DNA of 63,532 nucleotides from positions 1 through 63,532 of the forward strand of contig JBBDIT010000078.1 in NCBI GenBank assembly GCA_040880285.1. The letters run 5' to 3'. Below the pieces are notes generated by a model. That model saw only the letters and a program-made list of their open reading frames with translations, was not told the DNA's origin and searched no databases. Numbering within the stretch: position 1 is the stretch's first letter; each line of letters starts with the position of its first letter. Below, piece after piece: positions 32,914 to 40,972 of the stretch. The stretch comes from JANQJA01 sp040880285 (GTDB lineage Bacteria > Pseudomonadota > Gammaproteobacteria > Pseudomonadales > Azotimanducaceae). Position numbers and translations under genes: made by a program.

Positions 32914-34182
32914 TCACGAGTTGCCAGCAGATTTATTGGGATCTGCCTCACCTTCAACAATTGATCGGCCCAGCGCCGGGAAGGTGGGAATATCCTCATC
33001 TGCCAGCCGCGGCATGTACGTTTTGCGTTGCATCGCCGCTTCAATATAGGGCGCGAGTTCTGCCTGTTTCTTCGCTTCACGTTGCTTGCCACGCGCCTTG
33101 AATTCAGGCATCACTTTTTCAGCAAACAGTTCAAGCGATTCACAAATATGTTCGTGTTTGTTCATACCGGCTTGTTGAATAAACGTAACCTGGTCAACAC
33201 CAACATCTTCGAACTTTTTAAGGTGAACCTTCATGTCATCAGGCGTGCCGATGCCCCCTCGTTCTGCTGTTAGCGCACGGGACATATCAATGGGGCTATC
33301 GGCTAGTTTCTTCTCTCGCATGGCACGGAATTCTTCAAACAGGTTAGTGCGGCCCGGCTTATGCTCACCAAAACCGTACAATGACCCAAGCGCATAGCCG
33401 AAAAACTCAAAGCCTTCCAGGCCACGTTCTATAGCGGTTTGGCGATCTTCATGTAACGAAAAACTGGTCACCATGCAAATATTGGCATTGACGGCGTGGC
33501 CAATCGGGACACACTCGTCACTCTTGATAATATTGTAATACTCATCAACCCAATGCTTTGCCTCTGACGGGTCAACAAAGGCGAAGGTAAGTGCGCCTAT
33601 ACCGAGCCGAGCCGCCATCTTGATAGTCTCCCGGTTGGAACATGCAACCCAAAGTGGCGGGTGCGGTAATTGCACGGGTTTGGGAACGATATTGCGGCAA
33701 GGCATTTCAAAATATTTGCCTTTGAAACCCGGATAAGGATCCATGGCAAGCATGTTGGCGATTTGCTCGGTGGCTTCGAGATACTGTTCACGCTTGGTTG
33801 CAACCGGAATACCAAACCCACCCAGTTCCAGTATCGCCGATGACTCACCGGTACCGAAATCGACCCGCCCGTTCGACACCAGGTCAAGCGTCGCGATGCA
33901 TTCGGCGGTCCTGGCAGGGTGGTTATAGCCGGCAATGACCTGGCGGATACCATGGCCAAGGCGGATATTCCTGGTGCGCTGGGATGCAGCTGCAAGGAAG
34001 ATTTCAGGCGCGGAGGAATGTGAGTACTCTTCCAGGAAGTGGTGTTCAACCTCCCAGGCGTAATCGATGCCCAGCTTGTCGGCGAGTTCCACCTGGTTCA
34101 GGGCATCCTGGAACAACTTCTGCTCAACCCCGTCGCTCCAGGGCCTGGGTAATTGATGCTCGTAAAAAATACCAAATTTCAT
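32914..34182 (-). CDS. LLM-class (bacterial luciferase-like) flavin oxidoreductase
   Basis: A 422-residue TIM-barrel flavoprotein with family patches KFGIFYEHQLPRPW, the EVEHHFLEEYSHSSAPEIFL segment, TGRVDFGTG-like GRVDFGTGESS and PPLWVACSNRETIKMAARLG. LLM enzymes are FMN- or F420-dependent monooxygenases or oxidoreductases. The substrate is unknown. It is the last gene of a three-gene minus-strand operon with a ferritin-like protein (23 bases upstream) and a TetR regulator. A lysine/glutamine-rich tail (about 350-422) extends beyond the core. Confidence 0.82.
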   Translation of the reverse strand: MKFGIFYEHQLPRPWSDGVEQKLFQDALNQVELADKLGIDYAWEVEHHFLEEYSHSSAPEIFLAAASQRTRNIRLGHGIRQVIAGYNHPARTAECIATLDLVSNGRVDFGTGESSAILELGGFGIPVATKREQYLEATEQIANMLAMDPYPGFKGKYFEMPCRNIVPKPVQLPHPPLWVACSNRETIKMAARLGIGALTFAFVDPSEAKHWVDEYYNIIKSDECVPIGHAVNANICMVTSFSLHEDRQTAIERGLEGFEFFGYALGSLYGFGEHKPGRTNLFEEFRAMREKKLADSPIDMSRALTAERGGIGTPDDMKVHLKKFEDVGVDQVTFIQQAGMNKHEHICESLELFAEKVMPEFKARGKQREAKKQAELAPYIEAAMQRKTYMPRLADEDIPTFPALGRSIVEGEADPNKSAGNS

Positions 34183-34205
34183 ACCATCTTCCTCTTCGGC
34201 CCTTG

Positions 34206-35222
34206 CTACGCGGCCAGTTTCTCGAATGCTTCGAACACGGCCTGCCCGTTGGGTGCCTCCAGGATTTTGCGTTTTAATTCGGCGCGATTATTGTCACGGT
34301 TAGTCTCATGCATTTCGACAGCGTGCCAGTGCACCATCTTCTCCCATACGGGATTCAGGATCTCAGCGCCCTTGACCTCTTTGCCGTCAACAGTCTTCAC
34401 CGTGACATCACGAAATTCCGAGATGGCCGCCTTCAGCCAGGCAACATGCACGGATTCATCTTGCCGGATGCGGTTGATCAGTTGCACCGCGTGGGCGGCT
34501 TCCTTGCGTTTATTGATGAACACCTCCGGCGATGAGATGACGCGCTCGTAAAAATCAAATGCGCGCTCCGCCCGCACTTCGATCATCAGCAGATTCATCA
34601 AAAATGCGATGACGCCCTCATACTCCGGCGGGATCTGCTCCATTTCACGCGTATCCTTGTCGCGGCCGATACTCGCCGGCGGTTCGGGAACAGGGTACCG
34701 GTCCTTGCCAAAGACCAGGTCGCGCACCGCAAACCACATGATGTCGTGACCACCCTTATCGGTTGCGGGATTGCCGCCCTCGTCCCAGCCGTGTGAAGTC
34801 AGAAGGCCTTTGTTCATATGGCCAAGCGTGGTGTCGGCGATGTCTTCCACGATGATGTTTTGAAAGTCCGGCGCCACCAGATCCGCCAGGGCTTTGCCCC
34901 TGGCCTCGATCAGGCCGGTAATCGTAAGGGAGTCCCAGAAGGGCTGGCCAATATCGTTTTTCAAAAGGAGTATCTCTTGCGCTACCGACGGGTAATTGGG
35001 TTCCGTCAGGAGCTCTGTCGTCGCCTCAACAACCGGTACACCACGGGCATTGAGCCGCGCCGTCCAGGCATTGATGGCTTCCCAGCGATAGCGGGTCCGG
35101 GGCGAGATGTAATTACAGGCGTCGTCGAAACCGCCGTGCAGCTGGAGGCCACACTCGATATGCGGCGTCGCATATTCATGTTCGGCCTCCAGCTCTGCTT
35201 TGGTGTAGTTCAGTTTGGTCAT
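34206..35222 (-). CDS. Putative ferritin-like protein, unrecognised family
   Basis: A 338-residue mostly helical soluble protein. Possible di-iron ligands are visible as EVRAERAFDFYE (about 214-225) and QDESVHVAW (about 253-261, an E-x-x-H pattern), with an earlier EDIADTTLGHMNKG; this suggests a ferritin-like oxygenase or oxidase fold, but the metal site is inference. I cannot assign a family. It is located between TetR (three bases upstream) and an LLM flavin enzyme, so the three probably act on one compound. Confidence 0.6.
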   Translation of the reverse strand: MTKLNYTKAELEAEHEYATPHIECGLQLHGGFDDACNYISPRTRYRWEAINAWTARLNARGVPVVEATTELLTEPNYPSVAQEILLLKNDIGQPFWDSLTITGLIEARGKALADLVAPDFQNIIVEDIADTTLGHMNKGLLTSHGWDEGGNPATDKGGHDIMWFAVRDLVFGKDRYPVPEPPASIGRDKDTREMEQIPPEYEGVIAFLMNLLMIEVRAERAFDFYERVISSPEVFINKRKEAAHAVQLINRIRQDESVHVAWLKAAISEFRDVTVKTVDGKEVKGAEILNPVWEKMVHWHAVEMHETNRDNNRAELKRKILEAPNGQAVFEAFEKLAA

Positions 35223-35225
35223 CCG

Positions 35226-35846
35226 TTAGTCCTCGTGAATTTCATCCGGGCGGTCGGACTCGAGCTCCAGGGCCCGGTCGATAAAAGTCGATAGCTCATC
35301 GATCAGTTTGTCCCGGTCGATGCCTTTCCTGGCCCCGAATATCAGGGCGTTGCGAAACATACCCGTCAATGCATGACTGATCAGTTCCAGGTCGTATTGT
35401 TGCCCCAGCCGTTCTGCGGCTGCCTCGTCGCCCACCGCGAGGCGAATGAGTTGACCGAGGCGGTCATACAGGCGCCACGCCTCCGGGTCATCCGGGGCAA
35501 TGAACAAGGGATCGAAGAACGCGGCGTGCAAGAGGCCGGGATGCTGGATCGAAAAATCAATCACCGTGTTGAAAATGATACGCCAACGCTGCCTGCGATC
35601 GCTGACCCCGGCCAGGCGCTCAAGGTACAGCGCCAGCAGCTCATTTTGGGCCTGCTCTGCAAAATCCAGGAAGGCTTCGCGTTTGTCCTTGAAGTGCAGA
35701 TAGAAGGTACCGTTCGCAACGCCCGCCTCACGCACGATGTCCTGTGGCCGCGTATAATGGTAACCATTGCGGACAAACAGGCTGCGCGCCGCTTCTCGCA
35801 ACCGGTCGAGCGAATTGGACTGGGTCCTGGGTGCAGCTTCGGGCAT
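35226..35846 (-). CDS. TetR/AcrR-family transcriptional regulator
   Basis: A 206-residue repressor with an N-terminal helix-turn-helix (about 13-59: AARSLFVRNGYHYTRPQDIV, then REAGVANGTFYLHFKDKREA) and a helical ligand domain. I start at ATG 35846; an upstream TTG at 35873 would overlap an operator and is unlikely. It probably represses its own operon with the ferritin-like and LLM genes through the palindromes at 35868-35880 and 35918-35934, which also lie in the hemB promoter region. Confidence 0.85.
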   Translation of the reverse strand: MPEAAPRTQSNSLDRLREAARSLFVRNGYHYTRPQDIVREAGVANGTFYLHFKDKREAFLDFAEQAQNELLALYLERLAGVSDRRQRWRIIFNTVIDFSIQHPGLLHAAFFDPLFIAPDDPEAWRLYDRLGQLIRLAVGDEAAAERLGQQYDLELISHALTGMFRNALIFGARKGIDRDKLIDELSTFIDRALELESDRPDEIHED

Positions 35847-35867
35847 GGTCGATAAAATTGAACCAAA

Positions 35868-35880
35868 TGACAATTTGTCA
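35868..35880. promoter_or_regulatory. Operator 1, TGACAATTTGTCA
   Basis: A 13-base dyad, perfect apart from the necessary central base. It lies 22 bases upstream of the TetR start and repeats the core found at 35920-35932. It is a strong candidate for TetR autoregulation. Confidence 0.7.
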
Positions 35881-35917
35881 GTCGATTAAACCCGTGCAGT
35901 AATTGCGTGTCAAATTG

Positions 35918-35934
35918 AATGACAAATTGTCATT
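35918..35934. promoter_or_regulatory. Operator 2, 17-base palindrome overlapping the hemB promoter
   Basis: AATGACAAATTGTCATT is symmetric over 17 bases except the centre and shares its TGACAA-N-TTGTCA core with operator 1, about 52 bases away. Its right arm TTGTCA coincides with the predicted -35 of hemB, so a bound repressor would also block hemB transcription. Confidence 0.7.
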
Positions 35935-35954
35935 CGCCACCAGCAGTTTATAAT
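35927..35954 (+). promoter_or_regulatory. Predicted hemB promoter
   Basis: TTGTCA (35927-35932), 16-base spacer, TATAAT (35949-35954), about 30 bases before the hemB ATG. The -35 is within operator 2. It is the best sigma-70 promoter visible in this part of the window. Confidence 0.65.
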
Positions 35955-35984
35955 GCCGCCTCTTGATGTCCCAGCGATGTACCC

Positions 35985-36989
35985 ATGAGCCGAGAATATC
36001 CCAGAACCCGAATGCGACGGATGCGCAGTGCCGGTTTCAGCCGCCGCCTGATGCAGGAACACCACCTCACGGCCGCTGATCTGATCTACCCGGTGTTCGT
36101 AATCGAAGGGGACGGCAAGACCGAGAGCGTGCCCAGCATGCCCGGTATCAAGCGGATGAGCATCGATCGCCTGATAGAAGACGCCTGGGAAGTTTACGAA
36201 CTGGGAATCCCGGCACTGGCTTTGTTCCCGGTGGTGCCGATGGAAAAAAAATCACTCACAGGTGACGAGGCCTTTAATCCTGAGGGTCTGGCCCAGCGTG
36301 CGGTACGGGCACTCAAATCAGAACTGCCGGACCTCGGCATTATGACCGACGTCGCCCTCGATCCGTTTACCACCCACGGTCAGGACGGCATCCTGGATGA
36401 CAATGGCTATGTCACCAATGACCGCACAGTCGCCACTCTGGTCAAACAAGCCCTTTCGCAAGCCGATGCCGGCGTTGATATTGTCGCGCCCTCGGACATG
36501 ATGGATGGCCGTATCGGCGCCATTCGGGATGCGCTCGAGGCCGCAGGACAGGTGAATACAAAGATTATGGCGTACTCCGCCAAGTATGCGTCGGCATTTT
36601 ACGGCCCTTTTCGTGATGCGGTGGGTTCTGCCTCGAACCTCGCTGGCGGTGACAAGTTCAGCTACCAGATGGACCCGGCCAACTCGGACGAGGCCATGCA
36701 GGAAATTGCCCTCGATCTTGCCGAGGGTGCCGATATGGTGATGGTCAAACCGGGCATGCCGTACCTTGATATTGTCCGCCGCGCCAGGGATAAATTCGGG
36801 GTACCGACCATGGTGTACCAGGTCAGCGGCGAATACGCGATGCTGATGGCCGCCATCGACAACGGCTGGCTGTCCGAGGCGGTCATTGAGGAAAGTTTAT
36901 TGGCGATGAAACGCGCTGGCGCCGATGCCATCCTTACCTACTTCGCCAAGCGTGTAGCCGCAGATCTGGCGGCCCGGAATAAATCCTGA
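35985..36989 (+). CDS. hemB: Porphobilinogen synthase (delta-aminolevulinic acid dehydratase)
   Basis: A 334-residue cytoplasmic enzyme that condenses two 5-aminolevulinate molecules into porphobilinogen. It has the N-terminal RMRSAGFSRRLMQEHHLT arm, DIVAPSDMMDGRIGAIR with the first active-site region, KIMAYSAKYASAFYGPFRDA (Schiff-base Lys) and MVMVKPGMPYLDIV (second Lys). The TDVALDPFTTHGQDG segment lacks the zinc cysteines and points to a Mg-type enzyme. Haem supply matters here given more than 25 c-type haem sites encoded nearby. Its promoter overlaps a TetR operator. Confidence 0.95.
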   Translation: MSREYPRTRMRRMRSAGFSRRLMQEHHLTAADLIYPVFVIEGDGKTESVPSMPGIKRMSIDRLIEDAWEVYELGIPALALFPVVPMEKKSLTGDEAFNPEGLAQRAVRALKSELPDLGIMTDVALDPFTTHGQDGILDDNGYVTNDRTVATLVKQALSQADAGVDIVAPSDMMDGRIGAIRDALEAAGQVNTKIMAYSAKYASAFYGPFRDAVGSASNLAGGDKFSYQMDPANSDEAMQEIALDLAEGADMVMVKPGMPYLDIVRRARDKFGVPTMVYQVSGEYAMLMAAIDNGWLSEAVIEESLLAMKRAGADAILTYFAKRVAADLAARNKS

Positions 36990-37146
36990 CAATTGATTCA
37001 AGACCTGACACACCATTTGCGTCATCAATCTTGTTACCCAATCAGGCGTTTTGATCTTGTGAAAATTTCGCTTGCGGCTTAGGATAGCCACTTTTGCTAA
37101 CGCGTAAATCCCTTCCAGCAAGACACGATCCAGGAGATCTATTGAT

Positions 37147-37470
37147 ATGACAGAAATCACTCACGTGACTGACGACAGCTTCGAATCTGAAGTGTTGCAA
37201 TCCGACGTTCCCGTACTGGTTGATTACTGGGCTGAGTGGTGTGGACCCTGCAAAGTCATCGCACCGGTCCTCGAAGAAATCGCCGGAGAATACGACGGCA
37301 AAATGAAAATTTGCAAACTGGACATCGACGCAAACGAGGAAACACCACCGAAATACGGTATTCGCGGTATCCCTACATTGATGTTGTTCAAGGGCGGCGC
37401 GGTTGAGGCGACCAAAGTTGGCGCCCTGTCAAAGTCGCAGTTGACTGCATTTTTGGACAGCAATATTTAA
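37147..37470 (+). CDS. trxA: Thioredoxin
   Basis: A 107-residue thioredoxin with active-site WCGPCK (about 31-36), the conserved DYWAEWCGPC lead-in and the cis-proline loop in RGIPTLMLFKGG. It keeps cytoplasmic protein thiols reduced and serves ribonucleotide reductase. AGGAG lies about ten bases before the ATG. trxA followed by rho is a common gammaproteobacterial order; here a probable terminator separates them. Confidence 0.95.
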   Translation: MTEITHVTDDSFESEVLQSDVPVLVDYWAEWCGPCKVIAPVLEEIAGEYDGKMKICKLDIDANEETPPKYGIRGIPTLMLFKGGAVEATKVGALSKSQLTAFLDSNI

Positions 37471-37594
37471 CACCGTCGAAGAATAATGGAATGACAACAG
37501 TCGGGGTCACCAACAAGCTTACTGATTCGCTGTTGCACCCATGCTGGCCGAAAGCGCCAAAGTAGGCACCAATCAAGAACCAGTAACGAGCTGT

Positions 37595-37625
37595 GCCCGC
37601 AGATAAGAGCCTGCGAGCGCTTTTT
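37595..37625 (+). terminator. Probable intrinsic terminator after trxA
   Basis: GCCCGCAG (37595-37602) pairs with CTGCGAGC (37611-37618) with one mismatch around an eight-base loop, followed by GC and five T residues. It is about 125 bases after the trxA stop. Confidence 0.5.
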
Positions 37626-37640
37626 AAATACAAAAAACAG

Positions 37641-37832
37641 TTGACATCGTCACTAAAAACGGACATTTTATCGCCATACCAATTTTACGAAATGAACGAA
37701 GCGACAAAAATCCGCAGTAGTTCCAGGTCAACAAACCCAGGTTGACCCATCTCTTTCCAGACAAAAATACTTCCAGAACATCCCAACGCCAAAGTGCGTT
37801 GACTCCTATCAGAGATAAACCTAAGTAACTCT
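37641..37832 (+). promoter_or_regulatory. rho promoter candidate and long leader
   Basis: A perfect TTGACA at 37641 is followed 17 bases later by CATTTT, a poor -10; shifted alternatives such as TTTTAT exist. This would give a leader of about 155 bases before the rho ATG. Long leaders are expected for rho genes, which are autoregulated by premature termination. Confidence 0.4.
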
Positions 37833-39092
37833 ATGAACCTGACTGATCTTAAGACCAAACCAATACCCGAACTCCTTGAAATCGCCCACGAAATGGGCAT
37901 GGATAACCTGGGACGTTCCCGCAAACAAGAAATCATCGCCAGCGTCCTGCGCAAACACGCCAAGGGCGGAGAGGACATCTACGGTGATGGCACGCTGGAG
38001 ATTCTCCAGGACGGATTCGGCTTCCTGCGCTCGGCAGACAGCTCGTATCTCGCCGGCCCGGATGACATCTACGTGTCGCCAAGCCAGATCAGGCGCTTTA
38101 ATTTAAGGACCGGCGACAGTGTCTCCGGCAAGATCAGGCCACCCAAGGACAATGAGCGTTACTTTGCGTTGCTCAAGGTCGACCAGATCAACTTTACCGA
38201 TCCGGCAGAATCCAAAAATAAAATCCTGTTCGAAAACCTGACACCGCTGTTTCCTGATGAGCCACTGACGCTCGAAGCCGGTAACGGCAGCACCGAAGAT
38301 TTGACTTCACGCATCATCGACCTGACTTCGCCGATTGGTAAAGGTCAGCGCGGCCTGATCGTGTCGCCGCCCAAGGCCGGTAAAACCTTAATCCTGCAGA
38401 ATATTGCACAATCCATCATGCGCAATAATCCCGAATGCCACCTGATCGTCCTGTTGATTGACGAGCGCCCGGAAGAAGTTACAGAAATGCAACGCTCGGT
38501 CCGCGGCGAAGTGGTTGCCAGTACTTTTGACGAACCACCGTCACGCCATGTCCAGGTCGCCGAAATGGTGATTGAAAAAGCAAAACGCCTGGTAGAACAC
38601 AAGGCCGACGTGATTATCCTGCTGGACTCCGTTACCCGTCTTGCTCGCGCTTACAACACCGTGATTCCAGCATCTGGTAAGGTCCTGACCGGTGGTGTGG
38701 ATGCCCATGCGCTGGAGCGTCCGAAGCGATTCTTTGGTGCCGCCCGAAACATTGAAGAAGGCGGTAGCCTGACGATTATCGCGACCTGCCTGGTTGATAC
38801 CGGTTCCAAGATGGACGAGGTGATCTACGAGGAATTCAAGGGTACCGGTAATATGGAATTACACCTTGAACGCAAGATCGCTGAAAAGCGGGTGTACCCG
38901 GCCATCAACATTCGCCGCTCCGGTACCCGTCGTGAAGACCTGCTCATGTCCGAAGAGGATCTGCAGAAGGTCTGGATACTGCGCAAGATCCTGCACGAGA
39001 TGGACGACCTTGCCGCCATTGAGTTCCTGTTGGAGCGGATGAAGAAAACCAAGACCAACGAGGAATTCTTTTCTTCTATGAAGCGGAGCTAG
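37833..39092 (+). CDS. rho: Transcription termination factor Rho
   Basis: A 419-residue RNA-dependent ATPase/helicase of standard length. It starts MNLTDLKTKPIPELLEIA, the usual Rho N-terminal helical domain, then the cold-shock-like RNA-binding fold (YGDGTLEILQDGFGFLRS), Walker A PPKAGKT (about 177-183), Walker B VIILLDSVTRLARA and the Q/R-loop region. It forms the hexamer that ends transcription at rut sites. Confidence 0.97.
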   Translation: MNLTDLKTKPIPELLEIAHEMGMDNLGRSRKQEIIASVLRKHAKGGEDIYGDGTLEILQDGFGFLRSADSSYLAGPDDIYVSPSQIRRFNLRTGDSVSGKIRPPKDNERYFALLKVDQINFTDPAESKNKILFENLTPLFPDEPLTLEAGNGSTEDLTSRIIDLTSPIGKGQRGLIVSPPKAGKTLILQNIAQSIMRNNPECHLIVLLIDERPEEVTEMQRSVRGEVVASTFDEPPSRHVQVAEMVIEKAKRLVEHKADVIILLDSVTRLARAYNTVIPASGKVLTGGVDAHALERPKRFFGAARNIEEGGSLTIIATCLVDTGSKMDEVIYEEFKGTGNMELHLERKIAEKRVYPAINIRRSGTRREDLLMSEEDLQKVWILRKILHEMDDLAAIEFLLERMKKTKTNEEFFSSMKRS

Positions 39093-39101
39093 ACGCGATC
39101 G

Positions 39102-39821
39102 TTGAAACGTCTTACCTGCCAGATAGATTCAATTGATTATTTGAATGAAGACACCCGGCGCGTGTTCTTGAAGATCCCGCCAGGTGAGCAGCTTCATTTC
39201 AAAGCCGGGCAGTATCTTGAAATCGTGCTGCCAACCAAGAAATGTCCTTTCTCAATTGCAAGCGCACCGGATTTAGAAGATTTGATCGAACTACACGTTC
39301 GACCAACACCTGGCTCCGAGGATTCAGTTGAGATCGAAGCGCTGCTCGACACCACATCAGAAGTTATCATCGAAATTCCCAAAGGCGACTGTTTCATTGA
39401 CTCTCCGCCTGCCAATAGCCTGGTCCTGATCGCGGCCAGTACCGGTATCACGCAGATGAAGAGCATTATCGAACACCTGCTTCCAGCCGGAGTGAAAACA
39501 CCGATTTATCTGTACTGGGGCGTTTTGAAAGACAGCGACCTGTACCTCTCGCCTTTGTGCGAATCCTGGCAGGCACAGTATCCGAACTTCAAATATATTC
39601 CTGTGGTCAGCGAACCGGCATTGTCACCGGACTGGACCGGGCGCACCGGACTGGTCGGCCAGGTCGCGCTCACCGACTTTCCCAACTTGAGCGATGTCAC
39701 GGTTTTTGTCAGCGGCGGCCCGGCCATGGTCTACGCTACCCTCGATGCTTTTGTTGCAAATGGCATGAGCGAGGCCAGCATGCGCTCGGATATTTTTTCT
39801 TACGCGCCACGTACGGTTTGA
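39102..39821 (+). CDS. NAD(P)H-flavin reductase (Fre/ferredoxin-reductase family)
   Basis: A 239-residue FNR-fold oxidoreductase. The flavin-binding part has FKAGQYLEIVLPTKKCPFSIAS, corresponding to the RxYS-type motif, and the NAD(P) part has LVLIAASTGITQMKSIIEHL and VFVSGGPAMVYATLDAF. Enzymes like E. coli Fre reduce free flavins or iron(III) complexes. A TTG start at 39102 is used, ten bases after rho; no good ATG is available near the family N-terminus. Free reduced flavin could in principle shuttle to the cell surface, but that is speculation. Confidence 0.8.
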   Translation: MKRLTCQIDSIDYLNEDTRRVFLKIPPGEQLHFKAGQYLEIVLPTKKCPFSIASAPDLEDLIELHVRPTPGSEDSVEIEALLDTTSEVIIEIPKGDCFIDSPPANSLVLIAASTGITQMKSIIEHLLPAGVKTPIYLYWGVLKDSDLYLSPLCESWQAQYPNFKYIPVVSEPALSPDWTGRTGLVGQVALTDFPNLSDVTVFVSGGPAMVYATLDAFVANGMSEASMRSDIFSYAPRTV

Positions 39822-39829
39822 AACCCGCC

Positions 39830-40972
39830 TCATTTAGCCAGAGCGCGAAGCAGGTGCTGGGTACCGAGTTTGTAATCGCCGTCGAAGGCGATGAGGCGAC
39901 CGAGATTGGCGTTGGCAACGGGCAAGTCTGCCAGGTCAACACTCTTCTGGTAAGCAGTTTTGGCTTTCTCTTTATCGCCGCTTGCTTCATACAACTCGCC
40001 CAGACACAGTTGCAATGCGGCATCATCGGCATGCTGTTTCAGCCAGCCTTCCGCGGCTTTCAGCCGGTGTGTCAGTGTTTCGACGCCAAGGCCGCCATAT
40101 TGAACCAGCAGATCCGGGTTCCACCGCTTTTTTAGCGCGGTTCGGATGGCGACCTCCGCTTCCTTTTCACTACCGAGTCTTGAACAGTACAGCGCAATAA
40201 TGTCCGGGTCAGTGCGTACTTCATCGGGCAGCTTCTTGAATACAATGGCGAGCCCGTCATCGGTCATAGCCTCTGCAGACAATCGCTCGCGCGCGATTTC
40301 TTTTTGCAACTGATTATACTCGTCAGGCGAATACGCCTTACGAATCTGCGGCATGATGTCGGCAAGTCCTTGCCAGTCTTTGGCGCCGATAAGCGCTTTA
40401 CTCTTTAAAAGTGCGGTGCGTTCGTTTGCGCCTGCGTCCTGCAATTGATCCAGCGCGCGCTTGAATTCGCCGCGTGCAAGGGCCATCTCAGCGCCGGCAA
40501 CGGCGACCGCTTGCCTGACGGCGGCGTCACCGCCAACGGCCTTGCGTAAATACGCCTCCCGTTCTTCCGCCTTGCCTTGCCGCTCTGCCGCCTGGGCGGC
40601 AAAGATGTAATTCACGGCCGCGGTCTTGAAACTCGCGGCGCCATCTTTGAGGAATCGCTCAGCACGATCAAACTCACCCGCCTGAAAGAAGGTGAGGCCC
40701 TTCACGGTGAGCTCTTCGGCGCGGCTGCGTTTGCGTTCGCCGCGCCAGGTCTGGAAGTAACCAGTGCTCTGGCCAATAATTTTGATCAGTCGCAGCAGGT
40801 AATAGCCCGCCACAACTACAATCAATATCAGCGCGAGAGCAATCCACAGGCTGGTCTGCAATGTGGCACCGTTATAGGACACCAGTACGTAACCGGAATC
40901 TCGCGCGATCAGGGTGCCAAGCCAGCCAGCGAAAACAATGGCGAGAAGAAAGTAAACCAGCCCGCGTTTCAT
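39830..40972 (-). CDS. hemY: HemY-type TPR membrane protein of haem biosynthesis locus
   Basis: A 380-residue inner-membrane protein with two N-terminal transmembrane helices (about 5-22 and 40-62) and a TPR-rich domain to the end (ELYEASGDKEKAKTAYQKSV is a clear repeat). This is the proteobacterial HemY_N family, not protoporphyrinogen oxidase; its exact role in tetrapyrrole synthesis is unsettled. It overlaps hemX by four bases and ends the hemC-D-X-Y operon. Confidence 0.88.
   Translation of the reverse strand: MKRGLVYFLLAIVFAGWLGTLIARDSGYVLVSYNGATLQTSLWIALALILIVVVAGYYLLRLIKIIGQSTGYFQTWRGERKRSRAEELTVKGLTFFQAGEFDRAERFLKDGAASFKTAAVNYIFAAQAAERQGKAEEREAYLRKAVGGDAAVRQAVAVAGAEMALARGEFKRALDQLQDAGANERTALLKSKALIGAKDWQGLADIMPQIRKAYSPDEYNQLQKEIARERLSAEAMTDDGLAIVFKKLPDEVRTDPDIIALYCSRLGSEKEAEVAIRTALKKRWNPDLLVQYGGLGVETLTHRLKAAEGWLKQHADDAALQLCLGELYEASGDKEKAKTAYQKSVDLADLPVANANLGRLIAFDGDYKLGTQHLLRALAK

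Noticed and set aside
35846..35873. TTG start at 35873 for the TetR gene
   Set aside because: It would overlap operator 1 and lacks a ribosome-binding site; ATG 35846 gives a normal TetR N-terminus.
39830..40972. hemY as protoporphyrinogen oxidase
   Set aside because: The protein has two membrane helices and TPR repeats and no FAD-binding motif; it is the proteobacterial HemY family of unclear function.
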